A stretch of DNA of 64,000 nucleotides, from the NCBI GenBank assembly GCA_947625045.1, contig CANQMW010000014.1, forward strand, positions 1 through 64,000. Direction: 5' to 3'. The translations under genes and the position numbers were made by a program. Of this stretch, positions 9,297 through 17,141 are shown piece by piece (positions within the stretch are counted from its first letter, which is position 1; the number at the start of each line of letters is the position of its first letter). This DNA is from an uncultured Oscillospiraceae bacterium. Lineage in GTDB: Bacteria; Bacillota; Clostridia; Oscillospirales; Oscillospiraceae. The notes beneath the pieces were generated by a model. That model saw only the letters and a list, made by a program, of their open reading frames with translations. It was not told the DNA's origin and searched no databases.

Positions 9297-10430
9297 ATGT
9301 ATAAGCTGCTGAAACAGGATGAGGGCCATGCCCGGCGGGGGGAATTCACCACGCCCCACGGCACGGTCCAGACCCCGGCCTTCATGAACGTAGGCACCGT
9401 GGCCGCCATCAAGGGCGGGCTCTCCGCCAAGGACCTGGAGGACCTGGGCTGCCAGGTGGAGCTGTCCAACACCTACCACCTGCACGTGCGCCCGGGAGAC
9501 GAGCTCATCCGGGATATGGGCGGCCTGCACAAGTTCATGGACTGGCACGGGCCCATCCTCACCGACAGCGGCGGCTTTCAGGTCTTCTCTCTGGCGGGCC
9601 TTCGGAAGATCACCGAGGAGGGCGTGGCCTTCCAGAGCCACGTGGACGGCCGGCACCTCTTCATAGGCCCGGAGCAGAGCATGCGCATCCAGGCCAACCT
9701 GGGCTCCGACGTCGCCATGGCCTTCGACGAGTGCGTGAAGATACCTTCGCCCCGGGAGTATTTTGAGCAGTCCTGTGCCCGGACGACCCGGTGGCTGGTG
9801 CGGTGCAAAAAGGCCCTGGCGGAGTATAACGCCGCGCCTGGCGCGGTGAATCCCGGGCAGATGCTCTTCGGCATCAACCAGGGGGGCATATACCCGGACC
9901 TGCGGGTGGAGCACATGAAGGCCATCGCGGCGCTGGACCTGCCCGGCTACGCCATCGGCGGGCTGGCGGTAGGGGAGACCCACCAGCAGATGTACGACAC
10001 CATCGAGCTCGTCCAGGAGCACATGCCCGCGGACAGGCCCCGGTACCTCATGGGCGTGGGCACGCCGGGGAACATCATCGAGGGCGTCTGGCGGGGCGTG
10101 GACCTTTTCGACTGCGTCATGCCCGCCCGGAACGGCCGCCATGCCCACCTCTTCACCAAAGAGGGCATCATCAACCTGAAAAACGAGAAGTACGCCCGGG
10201 ACGAGAGCCCCATCGACCCGGCCTGCGGGTGTCCCGTGTGCCGGCGGTACAGCCGGGCCTATGTGCGCCACCTCTTTAAGGCCGGGGAGGCCCTGGGCCT
10301 TCGCCTCGCGGTGATGCACAACCTGTGGTTTTACAACCACCTCATGGCCGAGATCCGCGCTGCCCTGGAGGAGGGGACCTTCGCCGCTTATCGGGCAAAA
10401 TACGCAAAACTGCTTGACACCCGTATCTGA
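9297..10430 (+). CDS. tgt: tRNA-guanine transglycosylase
   Basis: Tgt exchanges guanine 34 for preQ1 in tRNAs with GUN anticodons. The 377-residue protein has the nucleophile region DSGGFQVFSLAGL, the substrate loop GYAIGGLAVGE, and a zinc site CGCPVCRRYSRAYVRHL. The ATG at 9297 is preceded by GAGG and lies downstream of the predicted transcription start. It is followed by yajC, the usual neighbour in bacteria. Confidence 0.95.
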   Translation: MYKLLKQDEGHARRGEFTTPHGTVQTPAFMNVGTVAAIKGGLSAKDLEDLGCQVELSNTYHLHVRPGDELIRDMGGLHKFMDWHGPILTDSGGFQVFSLAGLRKITEEGVAFQSHVDGRHLFIGPEQSMRIQANLGSDVAMAFDECVKIPSPREYFEQSCARTTRWLVRCKKALAEYNAAPGAVNPGQMLFGINQGGIYPDLRVEHMKAIAALDLPGYAIGGLAVGETHQQMYDTIELVQEHMPADRPRYLMGVGTPGNIIEGVWRGVDLFDCVMPARNGRHAHLFTKEGIINLKNEKYARDESPIDPACGCPVCRRYSRAYVRHLFKAGEALGLRLAVMHNLWFYNHLMAEIRAALEEGTFAAYRAKYAKLLDTRI

Positions 10431-10443
10431 TACACATTATAAT
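10414..10443 (+). promoter_or_regulatory. Promoter for yajC inside the 3' end of tgt
   Basis: TTGACA at 10414-10419 and a consensus TATAAT at 10438-10443 are 18 bases apart. The -35 lies in the last codons of tgt, so yajC can be made independently of it. Confidence 0.7.
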
Positions 10444-10470
10444 AACGGTAATACATTTGGAGGTAATCAG

Positions 10471-10884
10471 ATGAAACTTTCCCGTCTTATCAGGGTCCTG
10501 GCCCTTGCGCTTATAGTCGCCGTGGGTGCGCTGGCCGTGTCCGGCTGCGCTCCCGCCGCCGAAACCACTGGCGACGCCGCTGCCGCCACGGGCTCCGCTG
10601 CCGGCGGCGGACTGAGCATGATCCTCATGATGGTCGTGCTCATCGCCGTGTTCTACTTCTTCATGATCCGCCCGGAGAACAAGCGGAAGAAGAAGGCCCA
10701 GGAGATGCGGGACAACCTGGCCGTGGGCGACACCATCACCACCATCGGCGGCATCATCGGCAAGATCGTCGCCGTGCGGGACAACACCATCGTCATCGAG
10801 ACCAGCGACGATAGGGTGCGCATGCAGCTGACCAAGTGGTCCGTGTCCAGCGTGGGCAAGCAGACCGAGGAAGAAGTAAAGTAA
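10471..10884 (+). CDS. yajC: Preprotein translocase accessory subunit YajC, lipoprotein-like
   Basis: This 137-residue protein has the YajC core: one membrane helix (MILMMVVLIAVFYFFMIRP) followed by a basic KRKKKAQEM stretch and the domain NLAVGDTITTIGGIIGKIVAV. It assists SecYEG. Unusually, about 45 residues precede the core and carry a signal-like helix ending in ALAVSGC, a good lipobox, then an Ala/Gly-rich linker. The ATG at 10471 has GGAGGT upstream. Confidence 0.9.
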   Translation: MKLSRLIRVLALALIVAVGALAVSGCAPAAETTGDAAAATGSAAGGGLSMILMMVVLIAVFYFFMIRPENKRKKKAQEMRDNLAVGDTITTIGGIIGKIVAVRDNTIVIETSDDRVRMQLTKWSVSSVGKQTEEEVK

Positions 10885-10909
10885 GCCCCTAAAAGACAAA
10901 TAAATCCAT

Positions 10910-10949
10910 CCCCCCGTGAATAGGCTGTACCAGTCTGATCCATGGGGGG
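10910..10949 (+). promoter_or_regulatory. Leader hairpin that can mask the ribosome binding site of the next gene
   Basis: CCCCCCGTG at 10910-10918 can pair with CATGGGGGG at 10941-10949, with one G-U pair and a 22-nt loop that itself has a 4-bp hairpin. The G-run is the apparent ribosome binding site for the ATG at 10957. Confidence 0.5.
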
Positions 10950-10956
10950 TATTTCT

Positions 10957-11358
10957 ATGTCCTTTTTGAAAAAGAAGTCGCTGCTGTTCTGCATAGGGGC
11001 GGGTACCGGCTGCGCGGTGATACTCGCGGCGCTGCTTCTCATGCCCTTTGCCTGGGCCATCCGGCGGGAGCTCATCCCGGAGAGCGCCCAGTGGCTGTGC
11101 GCTGCCCTATGCGCGGGGCTGGGCACGCTCGTCCCCGCCGCGGTCATCTGCCGCGTCCGGCGGCGGCAGGCGGTGGCCACCGGCGCCGCTATCGGCGGGT
11201 GCTGCCTGGCGCTGGCGGCCCTGGGCTGCGCTCTGGGCGGGGAGGGATATGCCTTCGGCCCCTGGCTGGGGGCCCTGGGAGCGGCCCTTTTGGCGGGCGG
11301 TCTGGCCGGAGCGGTGCTTGCCGTGGGCCATTCGGGCGGCAAACGGCGCCGGCGTTAG
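10957..11358 (+). CDS. TIGR04086-like four-helix membrane protein
   Basis: The 133-residue product has four hydrophobic helices and a basic tail (GGKRRRR). This matches the TIGR04086/YrzE type of small membrane proteins often found after yajC in Clostridia. The function of that family is not known. I place the start at ATG 10957, 7 bases after a G-rich binding site; ATG 10942 would overlap that site. The body is Ala/Leu/Gly-rich, and the helices carry few charges apart from RVRRRQ between helices 2 and 3. Confidence 0.65.
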   Translation: MSFLKKKSLLFCIGAGTGCAVILAALLLMPFAWAIRRELIPESAQWLCAALCAGLGTLVPAAVICRVRRRQAVATGAAIGGCCLALAALGCALGGEGYAFGPWLGALGAALLAGGLAGAVLAVGHSGGKRRRR

Positions 11359-11393
11359 GCAACTTTGATAACAAACAGTAAAATAGTTAAAAA

Positions 11394-11544
11394 GTAACAA
11401 AATGTAACCTTAACACAAAATATCGTTATTTAATGTTACTAATGGCACAACAGGCAGGGCGATATTTTGGGAGGTTGGAGAAAATAAATTACAAAACGTA
11501 ACTTAATTAATAATTTTGTTTACGTAATCGTAGTCAAAAGTTAC
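11394..11544. repeat. Cluster of GTAAC/GTTAC pentamers in an AT-rich intergenic region
   Basis: The 288-base gap before xerD is very AT-rich compared with its surroundings. It contains GTAAC at 11394, 11404 and 11498 and GTTAC at 11435 and 11540, mostly within A/T-rich flanks. The spacing looks like an operator array, but no regulator is evident. No gene is seen in the gap. Confidence 0.4.
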
Positions 11545-11571
11545 AAAATTTACATTTTTCCCGAAAAACGC

Positions 11572-11629
11572 TTGATTACTATCTGAATTTGTTATATAGT
11601 GAGCATACGATAATTATGTCAAATGACAT
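11572..11629 (+). promoter_or_regulatory. Promoter and palindromic operator-like site for xerD
   Basis: TTGATT at 11572-11577 and TATAGT at 11595-11600 have 17-base spacing. Just after the predicted start is a perfect palindrome, ATGTCA-AA-TGACAT (11616-11629), that could be an operator or a short RNA hairpin. Confidence 0.65.
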
Positions 11630-11646
11630 AGAGGAGCGTGGTCACG

Positions 11647-12537
11647 GTGACAAATTCCGAATGCCTGGCAAAATATGAGCGGTATTTAGCCGACGAGAAG
11701 AAGGCCTCCCGCAATACCCTCAGTTCCTACCTGCGGGATATCCGCCAGTTCGGCGACTACCTGGACGCCAACACGGATGTCGATTATGTTACTGCCGGGG
11801 AGGAGGAGCTGAACGGTTACATAGACCACCTCCGCGCCGCGGGCAAATCGGTCGCCACAGTTTCCCGTAATATCGCTTCCTTAAAGAACTTCTACGTGTG
11901 GATGAAGCTGCACGGCTATGTGGAGGCCAATCCCACCGGGAAGCTGGTGCCGGACAAGGCCATGCACAAGCTGCCGGAGATCCTCACCGCCGAGGAAGTG
12001 GAGCTGCTTCTCAGCCAGCCGGAGTGCACCGACCGCAAGGGCTACCGGGACCGGGCTATGCTGGAGCTTCTGTACGCCACGGGCATCCGGGTCAGCGAGC
12101 TGATAGGTCTCGACGTGACGGATGTGAACCTGTCGGCGGGCATCATCAACTGCCGGGGCCGGGACAAGGTCCGCTCCATACCCCTGTACCCCAAGGCCGT
12201 GAAGGCGCTGAAGGACTACGTGGACTTCATCCGCCCGGAGATGATCGCCTCCCCCAGCGAGCGGGCGCTGTTCGTGAACGTGGGCGGGGAGCGAATGAGC
12301 CGCCAGGGCTTCTGGAAGATCGTCAAGAGCTACCAGCAGAAGGCGGGCATCGAGAAGGATATAACGCCCCACACCCTGCGCCACAGCTTCGCCACCCACC
12401 TTCTTGAAAACGGCGCGGACCTGCACTCCATCCAGGAGATGCTGGGCCACGCGGACATAAGCTCCACCCAGATATACTCCCAGCTGGTGAAAAAGCAGCT
12501 GAAGGACGTGTACAACAAGGCCCATCCCAGGGCGTAA
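11647..12537 (+). CDS. xerD: Tyrosine site-specific recombinase XerD
   Basis: XerD resolves chromosome dimers at dif with a partner recombinase. The 296-residue protein has the N-terminal SAM-like core-binding domain and a catalytic domain with the first Arg in YATGIRVSELIGL, the HTLRHSF box and HAD, and the nucleophile Tyr in TQIYSQL. It ends in KAHPRA, as XerD proteins do. The GTG at 11647 is preferred because GAGGAG ends 10 bases upstream; the in-frame GTG at 11638 is only one base from that site. It is a single-gene unit with a terminator. Confidence 0.88.
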   Translation: MTNSECLAKYERYLADEKKASRNTLSSYLRDIRQFGDYLDANTDVDYVTAGEEELNGYIDHLRAAGKSVATVSRNIASLKNFYVWMKLHGYVEANPTGKLVPDKAMHKLPEILTAEEVELLLSQPECTDRKGYRDRAMLELLYATGIRVSELIGLDVTDVNLSAGIINCRGRDKVRSIPLYPKAVKALKDYVDFIRPEMIASPSERALFVNVGGERMSRQGFWKIVKSYQQKAGIEKDITPHTLRHSFATHLLENGADLHSIQEMLGHADISSTQIYSQLVKKQLKDVYNKAHPRA

Positions 12538-12551
12538 ATCAGCATGAATAT

Positions 12552-12580
12552 GCCCGGACCGCAAGGTCCGGGCGTTTTTT
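12552..12580 (+). terminator. Intrinsic terminator after xerD
   Basis: A 9-bp stem GCCCGGACC / GGTCCGGGC with a GCAA tetraloop is followed by GTTTTTT. Confidence 0.92.
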
Positions 12581-13553
12581 ACTGTTGTTCGGGCTTCCGG
12601 CCGCCCCGTCTTCTGCGGCGGCGGGGCTTTGCCTGCCGGGCGAGGAAGCTCGCTTCCATCTCCTCGTCGGCCTCATAGAGCAGCCGGTTGGCCACCCAGC
12701 AGCCCACATCCTCCTGCTTTAAGCGGATGCGGCAGAGATAGGCCCCGTGCTCCGGGCACTTGGCGAGAGACATATACCGGTGGTCGCCCTGGCTGACCCA
12801 GCCGGTCCGGTCCAGGTCCTTTCCGCATACGGGGCAGACGGCCTTCGCCTGCTCCGCGGCCTGCCACAGGGCCTCCCGGGTGGGATAGGCGGGGGAGACG
12901 GTATGCTCGATGGGGTCCGGGCCATTGCCGCCGTTATTATCGCCGCCGTGGGTCCTGCGGGTGAGCTGGCCGGCCCGCTCGGCGTACCGGGCCAGGCCCT
13001 TTTCAAGGTCCAGCCGGGAGCAAACCAGGGCGGTATTATAGGCGTCGCCCAGGGCGTCATGGGCCACCCGGGTCTGCTCGATGCCGAAGTGCTCCATGGC
13101 GGTCTCCAGGGATTTCTGGTTGTGGTCGGTGTCCTCGGTGAGGATGTTGTATACCACCTGCAGGTTCACCCACTGGCCCATCCAGTCGATGTCCAGGTCG
13201 TGGATGATGCAGTTCTGCTCCATGATACCGCTGTCGTCGTAGCCCCAGGTCATGAAGGTGCACCCCGGCCCGCACCAGGCCAGAAACTGCTCCAGCGCCT
13301 GGGGGAAGGGGAGCCCATGGGCCAGGCGGTCGTTGTCGAAACCGGTGAGCTTTTTGACTTTATAGTGCATCTTTTTGAACCACACGGGGCTCACGTCGCA
13401 CTGGAATTCCTCGCCGGGGGTGAAATCGTCGTTCAGCTTCACCGCGCCGATCTGGATGATCTCGCCCCGCAGGTGGATGGGAAGATGGTTGAATACGGAG
13501 GATCTCGCGCTCATGGCCTGGTTCCATTCCAGGTCGATGACAATGTATGGCAT
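12579..13553 (-). CDS. DEDDh 3'-5' exonuclease with C-terminal zinc-ribbon-like region
   Basis: The 324-residue protein begins MPYIVIDLEWNQ, the exonuclease I motif (D-x-E). Motif II is in FMTWGYDDSGIMEQN and motif III in RVAHDALGDAYNTALV. This resembles KapD/ERI1-type exonucleases. After the nuclease domain a short segment holds CPVCGK and CPEHG, suggesting a small metal site. The tail is strongly basic (RRRRRRGGRKPEQQ), consistent with nucleic acid binding. AGGAAGG precedes the ATG at 13553. The substrate is unknown. Confidence 0.75.
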   Translation of the reverse strand: MPYIVIDLEWNQAMSARSSVFNHLPIHLRGEIIQIGAVKLNDDFTPGEEFQCDVSPVWFKKMHYKVKKLTGFDNDRLAHGLPFPQALEQFLAWCGPGCTFMTWGYDDSGIMEQNCIIHDLDIDWMGQWVNLQVVYNILTEDTDHNQKSLETAMEHFGIEQTRVAHDALGDAYNTALVCSRLDLEKGLARYAERAGQLTRRTHGGDNNGGNGPDPIEHTVSPAYPTREALWQAAEQAKAVCPVCGKDLDRTGWVSQGDHRYMSLAKCPEHGAYLCRIRLKQEDVGCWVANRLLYEADEEMEASFLARQAKPRRRRRRGGRKPEQQ

Positions 13554-13591
13554 GATATGTCCTTCCTGGCGAGAAAAACACGCCGGCGGAT

Positions 13592-13620
13592 ATTGTAGCA
13601 TATTTTTGAAAACATGACAA
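13592..13620 (-). promoter_or_regulatory. Sigma-A promoter for the exonuclease gene
   Basis: On the minus strand, TTGTCA and TACAAT are separated by 17 bases, about 40 bases before the start codon. Confidence 0.65.
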
Positions 13621-13785
13621 TACAATTGCACGAATCTTCCTTATATGCTAAAATAATTCCTTGTGGATCATGATTTAGCATTTTTTGCATTGTTTCAAGC
13701 ACAAAGCACAATGTTGCTTGCGATTCGCAGCGGATAAAATAGGAAATGACCGGCAAAACTTTAAAGATCTCAGGAGGAGACGGAT

Positions 13786-14814
13786 ATGAGGATCGCGGTG
13801 CTGTGCGGAGGACTTTCCAACGAGCGGGATGTGTCCCTGTCCGGGGGCGTGGGCATCGCCCGGGCGCTGCGGGGCCAGGGCCACGCGGTGGCGCTGCTGG
13901 ACCTGTTTCTGGGCTGGACCGAGCCCTTTGAACATATAGAGGACGTATTCACCCGGGAGGATGCGGGCGCGTCCTTCGCCGTGGGGGAGGACGCGCCGGA
14001 CCTTGCCGCCGTGCGGGCCATGCGCCCCGGCCAGGGGCTGGTTGGGCCCCGCGTGCTGGACATCTGCCGGGCGGCGGATATCGCGTTTCTGGCTCTCCAC
14101 GGCGAGGACGGGGAGAACGGCAAGCTCCAGGCGTATTTCGACATCAGCGGCGTGCGCTACACCGGCAGCGGCTATCTGGGCAGCGCCATCGCCATGGACA
14201 AGGACCTTTCCAAGACCGTGCTCCGGGCGGCGGGCGTGCCTGTGGCGGAGTGCGTGGTTGTGGAAAAGGGCGGCGAAAAGGCGGACGTGGGCTTTCCCTG
14301 TGTGGTGAAGCCCTGCTCCGGCGGCAGCAGCGTGGGCACAACTATCGTGAACGGCCCGGCGGAATACGACGCGGCCCTGGCCCTGGCGTTCAAGTATGAG
14401 GATAGGGTCATGGTGGAGAAGTTCATCAAGGGCCGGGAGCTGACCGTGGGCGTGCTGGACGGAAAGGCCATGCCCGTGACGGAGATCATCCCCAAGTCCG
14501 GCTTTTACGACTATAAGAACAAGTACCAGCCCGGCATGACCGACGAGCCCTGTCCCGCCCCTATAACGGCGGACGAGACCGCGGCCATCCAGGCCCTGGC
14601 GGAGCGGGTATACAAGGCCCTGCGGCTGCAGGCCTATGGCCGGGTGGACTTCATCATGGGCGAGGACGGGGTGTTCTACTGCCTGGAGGCCAACACCCTC
14701 CCGGGCATGACCCCCACCAGCCTCATCCCACGGATGGGCCGGGCCATGGGGATGAGCTACGGCGAGCTCTGCGACAGGCTCATCGAGGCTTCTTTGAAGA
14801 AATACGGGAGGTAA
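13786..14814 (+). CDS. ddl: D-alanine--D-alanine ligase
   Basis: Ddl joins two D-Ala for peptidoglycan precursors. The 342-residue protein has MRIAVLCGGLSNERDVSLSG at the start, the ATP-grasp region FPCVVKPCSGGSSVGT, MVEKFIKGRELTVGV, and the metal-binding end FYCLEANTLPGMTPTS. An AGGAGGA site is upstream. It is followed 4 bases later by murF, which uses its dipeptide product. No strong promoter is evident in the 230-base gap before it; TTGCAT/CACAAT near 13690 is a weak candidate. Confidence 0.94.
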   Translation: MRIAVLCGGLSNERDVSLSGGVGIARALRGQGHAVALLDLFLGWTEPFEHIEDVFTREDAGASFAVGEDAPDLAAVRAMRPGQGLVGPRVLDICRAADIAFLALHGEDGENGKLQAYFDISGVRYTGSGYLGSAIAMDKDLSKTVLRAAGVPVAECVVVEKGGEKADVGFPCVVKPCSGGSSVGTTIVNGPAEYDAALALAFKYEDRVMVEKFIKGRELTVGVLDGKAMPVTEIIPKSGFYDYKNKYQPGMTDEPCPAPITADETAAIQALAERVYKALRLQAYGRVDFIMGEDGVFYCLEANTLPGMTPTSLIPRMGRAMGMSYGELCDRLIEASLKKYGR

Positions 14815-14818
14815 GCTT

Positions 14819-16162
14819 ATGCGCCGTCTCACACCATCCGTTATACTTACTGTGACGGGCGGCTCTGTCGCCGGGACGCTCCCGGCGGGGGAGATCACCG
14901 CCGTCACCACCGACAGCCGGGCCGTAGTACCCGGCTGTCTGTTCGCCGCCATCCCCGGCGCCCGGGTGGACGGCCACGACTTCATCCCCATGGCGGCGGA
15001 AAAGGGCGCGGTCTGCGTGCTGTGCAATCATGTCACCGACGCGCCTGTGGCCCACATCGTCGTGCCTGATACCCAGGCGGCCCTCCAGGCCATAGCGGCC
15101 TGGTACCGGCGGCAGTTCGACATCCCCTTCATCGGCGTCACCGGCTCCGTGGGCAAGACCACCGCCAAGGAGATGATCGCCGCGGTGCTGTCCGCCCGGT
15201 TCCACACCCTGCGGACGGAGAAGAACTTCAATAACGAGCTGGGCGTGCCCTTCACCCTGTTCCGCCTGGGGGAGGAGCACGAGGCCGCCGTGGTGGAGAT
15301 GGGCATCTCCGGCTTCGGGGAGATGACCCGCCTTACGGAGATGGTCCGGCCCGACATCGGCGTATACACCCTCATCGGCGACGCCCACCTGGAATTTCTG
15401 GGCGACCGGCCCGGAGTCCTGCGGGCCAAGGGGGAGATGGTGAAGGGCATGAAGGATACCGGCGTCATCATCGCCAACGGGGACGACGAACTGCTGAAAA
15501 CGCACGATTTCGGCCGCTGTACCGTGCTGTTCGGCCTGGGAGAGGACTGCGCCGTCCGGGCTGTGGACGTAAAGCCCGAGGGCACCGGGGGCATGAGCTG
15601 CACCATCCTCTCCGGCGAGCGGCGCATCCCCGTGCGCATCCCCGCCTTTGGGGACCACATGGTCTATGCCGCCCTGATGGGCGCCGCTGTGGGCCTGGAG
15701 CTGGGCCTGACGGACGGGGAGATCGCCGCGGGCGTGGCGGCCTATGAGACCGTGGGCAGCCGGGGTCGGCTTGTGGACACCGGCTCCATCCTCATCCTGG
15801 ACGACTGCTACAACGCCAACCCCACCAGCGTGAAGAGTGCCCTGGAGAGCCTTGTGCGCCTGCCGGGACGGCATGTGGCCATATTGGGCGACATGCGGGA
15901 GTTGGGGGAGAAGAGCCCGGAGCTGCACCGCATGACCGGGGCATACGCCGCGTCGCTCTGTGACGAGGTGGTGGCCTGCGGCCCGGAGTCGGAACCCATC
16001 GCCGCCGGGGCGGGGAAGGGGACGAAATGGTACCCCACCTTGGAGGAGCTTTTAAAGGCCCTGCCGGAGCATATCCGGCCCGGGGACGCGGTGCTGGTGA
16101 AGGCCAGCCGGGCCATGGGCTTCGAGGCCGTGGTGGAGCGGCTGGAAAAGATTGACAAATAA
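14819..16162 (+). CDS. murF: UDP-MurNAc-tripeptide--D-alanyl-D-alanine ligase
   Basis: MurF adds D-Ala-D-Ala to the UDP-MurNAc tripeptide in the cytoplasm. The 447-residue protein has the three Mur ligase domains, with the ATP loop GVTGSVGKTTAKEM (about residue 106), NFNNELGVPFTLF, and DDCYNANPTSVKSAL in the C-terminal domain. A GGGAGG site overlaps the ddl stop region, so the two are co-transcribed and probably coupled. Confidence 0.95.
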   Translation: MRRLTPSVILTVTGGSVAGTLPAGEITAVTTDSRAVVPGCLFAAIPGARVDGHDFIPMAAEKGAVCVLCNHVTDAPVAHIVVPDTQAALQAIAAWYRRQFDIPFIGVTGSVGKTTAKEMIAAVLSARFHTLRTEKNFNNELGVPFTLFRLGEEHEAAVVEMGISGFGEMTRLTEMVRPDIGVYTLIGDAHLEFLGDRPGVLRAKGEMVKGMKDTGVIIANGDDELLKTHDFGRCTVLFGLGEDCAVRAVDVKPEGTGGMSCTILSGERRIPVRIPAFGDHMVYAALMGAAVGLELGLTDGEIAAGVAAYETVGSRGRLVDTGSILILDDCYNANPTSVKSALESLVRLPGRHVAILGDMRELGEKSPELHRMTGAYAASLCDEVVACGPESEPIAAGAGKGTKWYPTLEELLKALPEHIRPGDAVLVKASRAMGFEAVVERLEKIDK

Positions 16163-16195
16163 TAGACAAAAGTCATAAATTTGCCGAAAAAACTC

Positions 16196-16223
16196 TTCAC
16201 AAATCGCTCCTGTATGGTATAAT
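16196..16223 (+). promoter_or_regulatory. Extended -10 promoter for nfnAB
   Basis: TTCACA at 16196-16201 and TATAAT at 16218-16223 are 16 bases apart. TGG directly before TATAAT makes an extended -10. Confidence 0.75.
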
Positions 16224-16286
16224 ATATAAGAAAAGATTTCGTCCATGATAACGGAGTCTTACCGACACAGGACGAGGGGGAAGAAT

Positions 16287-17141
16287 ATGTTCAAGATCGT
16301 GAGCAAACGGCCCTTGAACGAGTCGGGGCTGGAGATCGAATTCGTGATCGAGGCGCCGCTGGTGGCTAAAAAGGCCAGGCCCGGCCAGTTCATCATCTTC
16401 CGGCTGGACGAGTACGGCGAGCGCATCCCCGTGACCATCTCTGCCACGGACCCGGAGAAGGGCACTGTGACCATCATGGTGAAGCGGGCGGGGAAATCCA
16501 CCCGGATGCTCCATCTGATGGAGGTGGGCGACTGCCTGGCGGATGTGGTCGGCCCCCTGGGCCATCCCACGCCCATGGAGGGGCTGAAGCGGGTGTGCAT
16601 CGTCGTGGGCGGCGTGGGCACCGCCATCGCCTATCCCGTGGCGAAGGGCATGCGGGACAGGGGCATCGCCGTGGACATGGTGGCCGGGTTCCGCTCGAAG
16701 AAGTACGTCATATTGGAGGACGAGCTTCGGGCCTGCTCGGTGAACTTCTATCCCACCACCGACGACGGTACATACGGCGAAAAGGGCTTCAACGTGGATA
16801 AGCTCCGCAAGCTCCTGGATGGGGGGGAGACCTACGACGAGGTCATATGCTTCGGACCCCTTCGCATGATGAAGATGGTCTGCGACGCCACCCGCCCCTA
16901 TAAGATCAAGACCATCGCGTCCCTGGCCCCCATCATGCTGGACGGCACGGGCATGTGCGGCGCCTGCCGGCTGACGGTGGACGGCGAGACGAAATTCGCC
17001 TGCGTGGACGGGCCGGAGTTCGACGGCCACTTGGTGGACTGGGACGGGGTCATCGCCCGCAGCACCTACTACGAGGCGGAGGAAAAGGAAGCGGCGGCCC
17101 ACGTCTGCCGCATCACGGGAGGGGTGAGAGAGCATGGCTAA
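16287..17141 (+). CDS. nfnA: NADH-dependent ferredoxin:NADP+ oxidoreductase, small subunit
   Basis: This 284-residue protein has an FAD-binding N-terminal half (GERIPVTISATD) and an NAD-binding half (VVGGVGTAIAYPV). Near the end, the cysteines in GMCGACRLTV plus a later FACVDGP bind a [2Fe-2S] cluster. It is the NfnA partner of the electron-bifurcating NfnAB complex, which couples NADH and reduced ferredoxin to NADPH formation. The ATG at 16287 follows GAGGGGG. It overlaps nfnB by 8 bases. The general PyrK/sulfide dehydrogenase family is similar, but the neighbour fixes the call. Confidence 0.9.
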   Translation: MFKIVSKRPLNESGLEIEFVIEAPLVAKKARPGQFIIFRLDEYGERIPVTISATDPEKGTVTIMVKRAGKSTRMLHLMEVGDCLADVVGPLGHPTPMEGLKRVCIVVGGVGTAIAYPVAKGMRDRGIAVDMVAGFRSKKYVILEDELRACSVNFYPTTDDGTYGEKGFNVDKLRKLLDGGETYDEVICFGPLRMMKMVCDATRPYKIKTIASLAPIMLDGTGMCGACRLTVDGETKFACVDGPEFDGHLVDWDGVIARSTYYEAEEKEAAAHVCRITGGVREHG

